Of a DNA stretch of 64,000 bases, positions 1 through 11,474 are shown one piece after another. The notes beneath the pieces are model-generated. The model made no database searches. It saw only the letters and a program-made list of their open reading frames with translations, and was not told the DNA's origin. Origin of the DNA: Grammothele lineata (lineage: Eukaryota > Basidiomycota > Agaricomycetes > Polyporales > Polyporaceae). Both the position numbers and the translations under genes were made by a program. The stretch's first letter is position 1. Every line of letters begins with the position of its first letter. The DNA lies in NCBI GenBank assembly GCA_002150815.3, contig NDFF03000005.1:236869-300868 (forward strand). Reading direction: 5' to 3'.

Positions 1-1793
1 GGTTCCGGGTGAGCTCGACGGAGAGCTCGAGCACGATCGGGAGGAGGGAGAGGCTCGTGCCGCCGATGATGGCGAGGATGATGTACAGCGCGACGTCGTT
101 GTTCGGCTTGACTGCGGGGAATCAGTCCGATGTAGCTACACCATAGACTCTTCGGGAGCGACTCACTCTCCCAGATCAGCGAAACCCAACACGCGGCCAT
201 GATCGGCAGCGCGCATTTGGCGGAGATGGCGAGGTGGTTCGTGAGCACGCGGTCGAAGAGGGGCGAGGTGATCGCGGCGGTGGCCAGGCCGACGAGCATG
301 AGCACTGCGCCCATGAAGCCCGCTGTGTCCGACGAGTACCCATACGGTTGCTGTCGCGGCGTTCAATGCGACGTCAGGATGAGCGAAACACGATGGAGAC
401 GTACCAGCTGCTGCCCGGTAAGGATCCCGAACGCGTTGATACTGCACTCTGTTTGTCAACGCCCCGTATACCACGTGAGACAACACGGCGGGACTTACAC
501 GCCGACAACGGCCCCGAACACCACCACGATGAGACCAAAGTCGAACCGCTGGCGGACGGTCATGTACGTGTATCGGTCACGGGGCACCTTGCCGAGCATG
601 GCGTTCGCCAGCTCCGTGATCGTGGGCGACTGGTGTGTTGCCGCGAACGCTGTGGAGGCCCCCACATGAGTTTATCGCACGTCGCGGATGGGAAGCGGAA
701 ACGTACTGGGGGGAGTGGGCGGACGTTCGCCGAGGAAGAAGACAATAGGCGCAGCGGCGGTGAAGATGATCGCCTCTACGAGTAGCTAGAATGACGTCAG
801 CGTCTACAGCGACAGCAAAGTGAGTTTGCTCGCGCTTACTCCTTGACGGGTCGTGCCGACCAAGGGGGGTATCAACTGTCCAAGCGCGTTCCCGACAGGA
901 TTCGCTACACGCAGAGAACATTCAGCCCACGCGGGCGAGATAAAAAGCACCGGTCGAGACTCACCGACGCCCATGATCATGGTCGCGGTCGTGCGACCTT
1001 TCAGGTCGAACCACCGTTGCGAATAGCCCGGAACGATGATTTGGAAGATGGGGACGGACAGCCCTGCGATGAGCTGGCGGAGGGTTAAGGCACGGCCGAA
1101 GTTCGGATCGGAGAACGCACCTGTCCGAGCATGATCAAAGCGTACGAACCTCGCACAGACAGCGACCGCGCTGTGCCGGCGTATCTGACCCATGCCGACA
1201 CCAAGAAGAGCCCCGCCCCGATATACGACTGCGGCACGATGAGTACGTGCGTAAGGTGAAAGTAACCGCGATGCTCACTGTCACTCGTATCCCATATTTG
1301 CTATAGAGGTATGGGACGAAGAAGGCGGAGACAAGGAAAGTGACGTTGATGACATTCCCTAGCCAATTAATCTGGTCGAGAGTAAACCCGAGCTCTTGCG
1401 AGGCTGAGGGTGGGACGCGGGGGAGGAATGAGGTTGGGGGTAATTTCGGACGAAGGGGGAGGACATACCGTTGCTAGCGATGGGCCCGAACCAGTCCAGC
1501 AACATCCCCGAGACGAGGTTCAACAGCACCTAGCGGCCAATGCTCCATACAGCGCGTCGCACACGAGCGAAATGAGGTACGCACGAGAGCTATCAGGCCA
1601 ACCCATCGTCGCTTGTACAGCTTGTACTCCTGCGGCTCCTCCGTGGACTGAGCCTCGATGGACCCAGGACCTTTGACTGGAAGCGGCGGCGGTGAGTAGC
1701 GGCGCGCGTGGGGAGTTGACAGACGGGAGGGAAGCCAGCCTGGACTGCCTTGCGGGGGGCGAGTGAAGGACCCTGACGCTTACCGGGGGACAT
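1..1793 (-). CDS. SLC49/FLVCR-like MFS transporter, 3' end cut off
   Basis: A polytopic major facilitator protein, probably moving a small organic solute or metabolite across a membrane; the substrate cannot be told. Twelve exons join in phase: 1793-1784, 1676-1585, 1529-1469, 1403-1285, 1228-1121, 1073-965, 904-840, 785-707, 649-499, 441-405, 350-167 and 111 to the window edge (375 codons). All introns are GT-AG, about 50-110 bp. Recognisable pieces, in order, are YKLYKRRWVGL, DQINWLGNVINV, SAFFVPYLYSKYGIR, SAWVRYAG, FDLKGRTTATMI, ANPVGNALGQLI, the loop FFLGERPPTPP, INAFGILTGQQL, YGYSSDTAGFMGA and SPLFDRVL, which match the FLVCR-like branch of MFS proteins. The start at 1793 is chosen because exon 1 (10 nt) splices in phase into the Glu-rich cytoplasmic start. 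No stop or frameshift is seen. The true 3' end lies left of the window. Confidence 0.9.
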
Positions 1794-2019
1794 CTCGATT
1801 GACGGCTCGCCTAGACGCCATGCGGGGCTCGCGTGAGGGCGCGTAACGAATTGGAAGAAAGAGTGCGGACGTACTGCCGGACTTCTCGAGGGCGACCTTG
1901 GACATTATAGACGTGCAGCCCCGGGGTGGCCAGCGGGGGCGCGAAGAGGATAAGGAGCGGCAGGGGAGGGAGGGAGGGTATCGGGACGCGGGTCGCGGGT
2001 GGAGGCACGGGCTCGCCGG

Positions 2020-2029
2020 ATATATATCT
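2020..2029 (-). promoter_or_regulatory. TATA-like sequence upstream of the transporter
   Basis: An alternating AT run reading TATATATCCG on the minus strand lies about 230 bp upstream of the transporter start. It is the only AT-rich patch in a GC-rich upstream region. Position and composition are suggestive only. Confidence 0.25.
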
Positions 2030-3103
2030 CTCTTCGCTGTTGCTGATTGTGCCTCTCACCGATTCCACCTCCGGCTCTCCCATCCTCTCTCCTTCGGACG
2101 CTCGGACGATGGCCCTCCGGCTGCCGCGGTGTCCATTGGTCCCGGCTTTCGCTCATTCCGTCAAATAAGCTCCCGCTCTTTGCACGCAACCCAGCCCGAC
2201 ATAGCAATTTCTGGAGAAATCTACGTCGCAGATCTGTGTGCTTCATGTGATTGACTCCCAAAGCACGTTCACACGACCTCCTTCGCTCTCCTTCTGACCA
2301 CGAGGTACGCGTCCATTGGAGCTAGCGCGGAACGATAGTTCACGGCTTCACTGTTTTTCAGCTGCCACGCGCGCAGCTATCGTGCTCGTTCTATCGTTTG
2401 CAACGTCTCTTGGTCGGCCGTCGGACCAAACTCCATGACGATATCAACGTCTCTAAGCCCCTTGGGAATCGCACTGCACGGGACTCTGTCGGCGCTATCT
2501 GAATGAATTTCTACCCTCATCCGCATTCCGCCTGGTATGAATTCGTCTCGTGAACGTTGGTGCCACAGGGAACAACTAGTACTCATGTGGCTCCAGCGCA
2601 CCTTCGCCGACTCGTCACCTGCCGTCACTTCCCACATCAAACGGAGGTCTGGAACTCTTAGCGGGCGCGCCGCGGCAGGAAGACGACTGTGCGGCGGCCA
2701 TTAAGGGAAATTTTTAAGAAGTTGCCGTAAAGCTTTACAAGAGTTGAACAGCATATCCAGCACGTTGGCGACGTGTGCGATTGGGAACGGTGAGCCTACA
2801 CTCCGACTAATCAGCAAGGAGATTCGCGCTGCGCCTACAAACCCCCACAGACCCTTGCCGAGAGACATCCTGAGACTCACCGTGCATTGAATATACGCTA
2901 ATCTGGCCCGCAAAGAGCAATCACATGCCGTGCAGCAGAGCATGGGCGTCTTATCTACCGATCGAGTGAGTCTCGTGAGAGTACACGACGATACTGTGAC
3001 TCGGACTGTGACAAACGCCCATAACCACTGTAGCCCGGGTCCCGGTCGGCTCACCGATAATATGCAATACCTGTGCTCCGGCCGGATAGCCGTGGTGTCC
3101 GCA

Positions 3104-3206
3104 AACTTGATGGCCGGCCGGGCCATAGCGCCTTCTGGTGGTACTCTGGCCGGAGGGCGGTTTGTGGTGTTCAGACTTGATGGCCGGCCGGTAAACGGCG
3201 CCTTCT
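3104..3206. repeat. Short tandem duplication, about 70 bp period
   Basis: The word ACTTGATGGCCGGCCGG, followed after a few bases by GCGCCTTCTG, occurs at 3104-3136 and again at about 3174-3206. The two units differ by a few bases. Confidence 0.7.
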
Positions 3207-4730
3207 GATAACACACCTGCAATACCTCATCAAAGAATCCCTTTCGACGATCAAGGGCGGTAAAAGTTTGCCTTTAACATGTAACCAGCTTCGCTAAATT
3301 CTCAAAGCAAATACTACATAGTGCAAATATATGTGACCAGATTCAATAAATCCCGGACCCAGAAAGGCGATTCGGAGGCCCCCGTTACGCGTTACGCGCC
3401 GGTCTGGTCTGATCACTACAGTATTTGTTCAGAGGGCAGCCATTTCTCTTGCTGCCAGTGATCTCTCCAAAACACTGAGAATGGCCTCTTTACATCAACA
3501 TAAGCAGGAGCACCTTTATGCGGACGACATACCAGCGTTTATGGCGACGGTAAGGCCTTTGCGTACCTCGTTGACCGTGTCGGACATGACACTCACAAAA
3601 GGCGGTGGCGCGGGCTTGGGGCGGTCGCGGATGGCCCAAACCGCGAGATGTTGTGCGCAGCAACGGACGCCAAGCTCGGGACGAGATTGGGTGACGGCTG
3701 GCAGAGCTGAGTGAAGTCGTGCGAGGAGGAGTCTGAGTTGTCAAGATGCGAGGCGAAGGTACTCAGAGAAGTTAGAAGGAGAGTCGCCGGGCCGTGACGA
3801 CACAGCCGCCGCACAGAACCTCGTGACCTCATCCGCTTTCGGACGCCGTCTCAGACCTCGGCTATTGAGGTGCCATCCGCCACTGGACGTCCTATCCATC
3901 CGGTTTCGTACACTTCAGCGCCATCCGGGCTTCGTCGGACGGACAGGGACACGCGGATCCGGACGTGGCACCAAGTCGTGGGGGCTGGGAGACCCGTTCC
4001 GTGTTCCATTTTACGTGCAACATGGAGCACATCTCCGTCGCGCCCCTCCTGTAACTCTTGGTGTGCGTACGGCGTGTTCGACGGCGACAAGTTTGGAACA
4101 TACCGGATTTCCAGCGCCTACGAGTCACAGCGGCCTCCCGCCTCCGCATCGCGCTTTCCGCCTTCCGCCTCTCGCTACTAGCCCCATCGTCGACACCCAC
4201 ATGCAGCATGTAATCAATAGTGACTAAGTGCAAAGATCCAGCTACCTCAGGATCACCCGCACCCGCACGACGAAGCTCTGCTGGCGCGACTGGCATGTGA
4301 ATCCGCGACATCCCAAGCCCCGACGCACGCGTCCGCACACGTTGGGTCCTCATCCGCGCAGGTCCCCAATAACTCCCTGGAGTACGCTGGCGAGCGCGCG
4401 AATTTTAGCGGCGCGTCTCGCCACCCCTGCAACGCTCTCGCGCGCAGTGCCTATGAATTCGTCCGGCGCAGTAAGGCTTGGCTTGGGCAAGGACCTTTAA
4501 GCTCGCCCCGCGCACCGGGCGTTATATGGCTCTCCTTTGCTGTGGCCCAACAGGTGCGTGACGAGCGCGATGCAGAGGTATGTTGAAGCTATTGGAGGGG
4601 GAGCCGAGCGGAATAACGGGACTACGCGGAGCGCGATCCACACGGCGCGGTGGACTTGCGGAGCGGCGCGCGACTCGTCGGCGGGTGGCGTGCGGAAGGC
4701 TCAGCTCGTGAGGACTGTAGGGCCCAGTAA

Positions 4731-4824
4731 CATGGAACAATGGAACGGAACAGGGCGCAGGAGGCCCTTGCGGTCTCGATCAGTAAGCGTGGCGCATCTC
4801 CTGTTCCGTGTTCCATGGAACATG
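4731..4824. repeat. Imperfect inverted repeat, GGAACA-rich arms
   Basis: Arms of about 24 bp near 4731-4755 and 4800-4824 are near inverse copies built from ATGGAAC and GGAACAGG words. The right arm word GTTCCGTGTTCCAT (4803-4816) also occurs at 3996-4009, about 800 bp away. This could be the remains of a small hairpin element. Confidence 0.5.
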
Positions 4825-7800
4825 CCCTCGTCGGATGACATTCTCCTATCTTCGATCGGATGAAGTTGTGGGGAGCTCCTCCGGACATCTGCTGGCTGTC
4901 GCCATCGCCGCCTGTCCTCGTGGAAAGCCTCGCCAATGCATGTTACGTCGAACGAGGGTGCGCCGCTCCATATTCTGCCGGTTCTGGATGGCTATATGTT
5001 TTCCTCCAAGATCTCGACGTCTTCTTGAATTGCGGTGCGACGTCTGGCACAAAGCAGTATCCTTCTGTCAGTGGTAACTTCCGTCAGTGGTGAGCACAGT
5101 TCGCACGTCTCCTAGTATGAAATTACCTGTTATGTTCCTCGATATCCCCTCCCAGGTTCCAAACACTTCTACTTGCCTGGATAGTCTTGCGAATGTGGGG
5201 TCTGCCGCCCAGTGACGGTGACATTACTATGCTAGTAGTTAGCGACGGAAATCCCTCCCCTCGACGGCATTTAGCCAGGAGGGGAACCGTCGCGCCGGAA
5301 GCAGCGGACGTCATCCAGACCCGCACAATAATATTTGCATGTGAACTGCCAAATTGCGTGCCTGCAGTTTCCCGTGGACGGAGGTAGGGGTGGGCCGACA
5401 AGCTCGCATCCGGTGCCTCCATCTACGGCCTCATTAGTGCCAACTTGAAAGTCTACACGCCCTCCCGTGAAAGCCATGGTCGCTGTGTAGCTGCCACCTG
5501 GCACAGCTGTGTTTTGTTTTCGGAGCTAAAATGGACGCCCACCAGGGCGCGTGCCGGTCATGTCCACGACCGTCTCAATGAGCGGCGTAGTCTGGCGAGG
5601 ATGGATGGCCGCGATGATGAATCATCCCGGCTCGCCGACCGTTTTCTTCTGATCACGCGTGGAGCAGACGAATTTTGAGGGCACGAAAATGAGTTGCAAA
5701 CACGCGCGATATACTGTGGCTGAGACTCGCAGGATCCAGCGACAACTCTATGAATGAGCTTTTCTCCCCTTCGAAGCGTCGGGGATCTTCGGATATACGG
5801 ACGTTCTCGCATTGTGAACCCCAGGATACTTGCGGTCTGTTGGCATGATTATCCGGAACCGTTCCATCCGGCAGCATCCGGACCAGCTTCATCCGGCCGC
5901 ACACACGCCGTGCGCATGTAGCGAGAAGCCTGATATACAGAGAGGCCCGCACGGCCACATACGGCACATTTCCACTAACATCCCGCTGCCACTCTTCCAC
6001 CCCACCAAGCCGTGCTCAGAAAGAGCCTGCAAAAATGGACGCGCCAACGGGGTCTCCTTCCGGAACCGGAAAGGGCGCAACGGAAGGGCTGTCACTCGCC
6101 GCCGACCAGTCGTACTTGTCCTCACGCTGGCTTGTGCGCCCTCGAAGGCACACGGCATCAGCATCGCTCACACAGGCCGTATTTTCTCCTTCCAGTTTGT
6201 CCCACACATTACCCCCTTGCAGGGCGTGGTACTTCTCGCCTCTGCTTCCGCCATCTAGCCGTGATTTGCACACGCTGTACCGTAGTGGCTCCAACGCGAA
6301 AAGCACAGACGCACAGATACGCCTTGGCATCGGGCCTGGCATTTGGTCGCCATCACCACAGCGGACCTCGGAGACTGTCCTTGCGGCACCAGCCTGCTCC
6401 CAGAACGCTCCCGCGTGGCAGGCCCATTTCAGTGCGTGCTAATGGTTTGGCCGCAAATAGCTCAACGGCTGATCCATCCGACTTTGACCGAGATTCAGAG
6501 TGCACCAGGGATGCGATAAAACACTGGGCCCCCGTACATTGGACCTTCACGAAGAATGAATTTGAGCCGACGCGTGCGCGACAACGAGATCCCTGTACCT
6601 TCTATTATATCAGACGTATCATGCTGTCTATCGCGCAGGGTGCAGTACTGCTCGAGCCCCGGTATACTTGAACCAAACAGAGGCTCAGCACTCTGTAGTA
6701 CTCACTCTGCTGTGATTGAGCGCTCAAGATATGGTAAGTTAGGTTGGTCATCCGAACACTGCACGCTCTGAAACGTTTTCCTCCTCGCCGCATGTCAACC
6801 CGCAAGTTCAATGAAAGAACTTCCGCTCTGTGAGGATTCGGCTACGGCAATATTGGCCTTGATATATGCTCAAGTCAGGCTTTCATTTATCCGACGCTTT
6901 GGTTGTACTGTAACAAATGTGACTAAACCTGTAACTCATCTGCTATTTTTGTCTGAAGTTTTGTCACCTTCATAGTATCTGGATACCGGATGGCTTCGGA
7001 GTAGTTGCTATGGCCTAAATCTGGTGAGCGGCGTTCCTAGGTCGCACGGAAGAGCAGTGGTAGGTGCAGCCTGATGCCTCACGACACAGGATAAGCCATT
7101 TCCCACTGTCAGAAGTTTGTCACCAGAACATAACGAGTCACGATAGATAGAATGGTAGAGAGGAGGATAGCGGGTATCAATTTGATAATCTGGCCTGAGA
7201 GGATCGCCCTTCACCGGCGTGGTAGCAAGGGTTTGGAAGGCGTAACCATTCTTTATCAATTTGCGCGGATGATGATCCGATCCCCTGCCGGGGCCTGGAT
7301 GACGAATGGGACAGTGCACCGGATAAGAATACCCTCGCTTCCATTTTTTGGGATCTCTGCCTTAATGTCGTTATATTGGAGGTTTTTTCAAGTCATCAAA
7401 GACGTTTTGCAAGAACACAGTGTTCCGGAAGACCTCCGGATAGCGGATCTACTGCTGGCCGCAGAGTAAGATTTCTTCCGGTGACTGCTGCACAGCTCAA
7501 GCTGGCTACTACAATTTCCTCGGATCCATCCGGAGTACTAAAGCTCATATAGGTATTTGTCACCAATAGGTATCTGTCACCGTTCGGATGAGCTGAGGCT
7601 TGCTACCTCAACCTGGACTGAGGTCCCCTTGATCTTGTATAGCGGAAAGGTCTCGCTCGTATATCACTGGAAACTGGAAGACCGTTATGCGTTCATAGCT
7701 TTCGGCATCTTCACTCCGTTTAGATACTCATTTACAAGCAGCACATATCGGAGAGAAGCTGTACTTGGCTGCAATCCTACAAGAGGGCTCTGTCATACCT

Positions 7801-8989
7801 GTACTCGTTAAGTTAAGCTCCGCGTCATAAATTCATGACGTTAGCCAGCAAACGACCACAGTCAAACTACATATCGTGTACGCCTGATGTAATACAACAT
7901 TATATTAGGATATAGCAAGCCGTCTCAGTGTATGCAAGAGCGTGAGTATGCGAGTGTTCGTGGCCTAGGAAGAATGAGGATACGAAGGTGGAGGGCGTGA
8001 GCCAGGGCACTAGAGAGCGAAGGTGCAAGGTGCAGGATGCGCGCGGCGATGCCGTGTACCTCGAGGCGCTATCGGAGCGGGGCGAATCAGCATACGTGTT
8101 GCAGAAGTGCGCCCGGAGTCAAGCTTTGTGACCATACCCGCCTGCCAGTGACGGGCAAGCCCTCGAAAAGACGAGAGAACGACAGGAAAAACTGAGTTGC
8201 TCGCTGGAGTACCGTAAGGACAGCCATGGAGTATATACGAGAGACAAAGATAAGACACAGGAGAGTTGTGATCGTATGGAGAGAGTCACGGGCGAGGCGT
8301 ATAGAGGATGACTGTACGGAATAGGCGATGGTGCCTTGCCCGTGACACCGCCTCGATATCACAAGTGACGTGCTAGATTCTAGGTGAACACAAGGGAGCG
8401 AGAACGCCCGAACGTCAGTGCGGGGACTATCGAAGATGCTGATGCAAAGGTGTATGTGGGAAGGTGCAGGTGCGAGGGCGCCAAGGCCCGCGACAGTGCC
8501 CTGCAGGCCAGGACCGTCGCGATAGAACGAGACAGTACAGCAGTAACGGCACTGCCTACTGACTGGGTTCGTTACTACGCAATGTACCTTGACACCGCAA
8601 CAACCCTCGCCAGCGTGTGGACACCAGATTGCGTGCGCGAGCGCGAGATTGCAAGAGGGCACACGGGCTCGAGGCCGCGGGCAGTTGAAGGGCACGGAGA
8701 GCTTGTCGCGCGGGCCCCATGAGGGACGATGTACAGCGCCATCGGAATTTGATCCACGCGCGGTCAGGAACGTCGAAGTAGAATGCGCGATGGGGCACAA
8801 ACACTAGCAATGAATGAACATCATGTAGCACGAAGGACTTAGCCTCCATCCTCGTCACTAGGGGTACAAAACTATCCAACGAAGCGCATGATGTGGGCCT
8901 TACTAAGTCCGCAACGGTCCTCTAGATCATGCGCAATCCTTTACAACATCAGACGAGGCGGTTCGAAGAAAACCAACCGTACCACTTAC

Positions 8990-9300
8990 CGGCTTTGAGC
9001 GAAGTCTTGCACTGGTACGAACACCTGCGGCCACTGAAAGGGGTCGTTCTCGCCATATCGGTAGTCGGCGCGCATGAAAATGCGGATGAGGCCAACGAAA
9101 GGCTGCGGGATCCAGTCCACGTTCGGCGAGGTAATAATGTACTTGGAGTCGTCGGTGAGGGTCGCCGCCATGGCCTCCTCAACATCCAGACCTTGCGGAT
9201 ATAATGTGAGTTGTCTACGCGAGGTATTCAGGTGTTCTCTTACCTGTCATCGCGCCAGGATCATCCTTCACGGTTTCCATCGTAAACTTGAATCTGAGCG
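8990..9300 (-). pseudogene. Exon pair of an uncharacterised repeated gene family (copy 1)
   Basis: Two exons on the minus strand, 9293-9244 and 9191-8990, join in phase across a GT-AG intron. They read KFTMETVKDDPGAMTG, then LDVEEAMAATLTDD, NVDWIPQPFVGL and FMRADYRYGENDPFQWPQ, and end at a good donor site. The same protein is encoded in reverse orientation at 15.83-16.1 kb. I do not recognise a function. No further exons of this copy could be read on either side, so it is probably a truncated copy. The longer homologue suggests a large multi-exon gene family expanded in this genome. Confidence 0.55.
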
Positions 9301-11474
9301 CACACACAAGAAAAGAAGTCAACTGAATCCGATAGGAGACAGTCGGCGCGTAGCGAGAGGACTCAAAGTCGTTCTTGCGGCAGCGCGGAGGATGGGGGAG
9401 GGGAGTGTGTTGTCTTGTAGGGGCTTGAGGCTGTCGTGCGAGGTGTTAGCATGCGAACACACGCTGGCGATATGTGCAAGCGTGGCCGGTGGGACGCCTA
9501 GCTAACAAAATCACGAAATGCATACCTAGAAGTCCGTAGGGCCGGTGAGGCAGCAGAGCGGAGAGGACAGCAGAGCAGGACGGCGGGAAGAAATGCTGAA
9601 CGATTCGAAGCAAGAGTTCTTCGCGCAGCCAGTATGTACTCACGTACTCAACGTCAACAGCCGCGGAGGCCGGCGCGTGTTTCTTATCCGCCTCGGCTTG
9701 GACCATATGCCCTCTTCGTCACTCTGCCTGCGGCCAGTACTCCTTGGCCTTGATGTTCCCCCCACTGCTGCCGTCACGTTCTCAACGCAAAAGTACTATC
9801 AAGCGAGATCTAGACATCTGTTTCCGATCCTAGGAGCTGTAGGCTTGAAGTAAAAGGCAAACGGTAGTGGCTGATAGGGTGCGTCTGCTCATCGCTATCT
9901 CGCCTTAAGTATGCTCTGTGATGATTACCACCAGATGGAAGCGTTCTCGAATATCCCTCAAATTGCACACTGTTGCATGCCGTACGCGTCGTCTTCAACT
10001 GGGCTGAGCGTTATCCGGGTACGTTTTTGGGGGTCTTCCGTCTGCTGGCCAAAACGTTGCGTTCTCTTCTGTCGTTTCAGACACTCCCCTACACCCGGCG
10101 ATGCCGGTACGTCGTGGACGCGATTCGCTACCTTGTGTACACGGCGCGAGTGTCCACGACCATGTACTGTCGAGTGCGTTTAATCTCCCTAATGGATGAC
10201 TTTCAATGACATGCGCTCCACGCGCCCCTTCCTATTCTCGTAAATGTGGCCGCTCCTGCGCGTCCCTTATAGATAGCTCTCTTGATGGAGCCGAAGCCTG
10301 CCAGACACTAACGCCTGTAGTTCACGCCACAATTCCCGGTGAGGTTCGTCGATTCATCGATGACTGTTTTACGCACAAATCTCACCATACCCTGTCTAGC
10401 TGGGAAGTCAGACCCACACGACCGTCTAAGGTCATCATACAGGTGAACGCCCACTCAGACCTCTTAGGATGCGTCTCCACCGAAATCATGTAGCGTGGCT
10501 TCACGATCAGCTCAAGGGACGTGTAGAGCACGACTGGCACGAGATCTTCAAACACCTCAGCATCCCCACACAGTCCCCCATCCGTTGCACAAGCTTCTGG
10601 AAGAGAACCAGGATCGTATCTCAGCTGTCGCGCTGGAGATCGTCAACAATACGATCTGTATCGATGCTCTGAAGCGGTTGAGAAACGTGGCAGGCGACAG
10701 TGCCCTGGCGTATGACGATTCCGAGACGAAGATGATATATGCACACGTTGTATGCTCTCTCCGATGTCTCCGAACGTGACTATTTGCTCACCCGCGTTCA
10801 TCAGACCATGTTTCTGAACCACGTCAAACTGGCCTGTGCCCGTTACGAAGACAATCGTCTGCGAACCGAACGTTGCGTCATCGTACAGACTCAGTCCCTC
10901 CTACCTCATGCGAACGAAGTTTCGTCGTCGTCTAAAATCATGTCCAGCCCCGCTGCGTCGTCACCATATTGGCCCTTGGCACTATTTCTTTGCACTTGTC
11001 CAGCCGCCGAGAGCTTTTTAGGACACCCGGGTTTGGTGCCGCGCAGAGACATGCCGCTGTGTGTACTTTACTCTACCTGCTCAAGCTTCTACCTGCAAGT
11101 TTTCCATTCTATTACCTGGTAGCACACGTATGCCATGTCCTTTTTGTAGCCATTTCTATTACCAATGGGTTTGTTCCTCATGTGCCACTCTCCCATGAAC
11201 ATCTCTCAACGTATGCCCCGTCTGCCCAGACGCATACAGGGCTCCTCGTCCACCCCTCCGAGTTTCTTCGCAACTTGTCATTCTCATGTGGGAATGACGG
11301 ATACCACTGCTTGCACCAACGCTAGTTCCACAGTACCAACAGCTCTTCGGTGTGTCTATATGTTGGCGCGCGTACGGCGCGCAAACACCCGCTCAATTCA
11401 AGGCTTATTTATGGTAAGTGTTCGCCTCCCCATCGCTCTCGGAGCAACTCTGAAGCCCGCAGTTACTAAGGGTT
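9301..11474. other. No confident gene
   Basis: Upstream of copy 1 there is weak DNA similarity to the region before copy 2 at about 15.6-15.8 kb (shared word AGAACGACTT, then TCCTCTC). A plus-strand frame at about 10,600-10,780 has a helical, coding-like residue mix but no recognisable family. Nothing else can be supported. Confidence 0.4.

Larger units (their letters stand above)
2030..8980. other. About 7 kb with no recognisable gene
   Basis: Both strands were read. Open frames here are short and carry no family motif I recognise. A minus-strand frame at 2377-2640 (87 residues) has a coding-like residue mix but no identity. The stretch holds a short tandem duplication near 3.1 kb, an inverted repeat near 4.75 kb and a local doublet of a TATTTGTCACC-like word at about 7,553-7,580. 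It looks like old, decayed intergenic or transposon DNA. Confidence 0.5.

Noticed and set aside
3481..3714. YADD-like motif (HLYADDIPAF) suggesting a reverse transcriptase
   Set aside because: The frame is only 77 residues and none of the other RT blocks are visible on either side; a chance match is more likely.
8010..8880. A 237-residue minus-strand open frame as a membrane protein gene
   Set aside because: Overlapping frames are equally open because of GC content, the residue mix is erratic and no consistent exon structure emerges.
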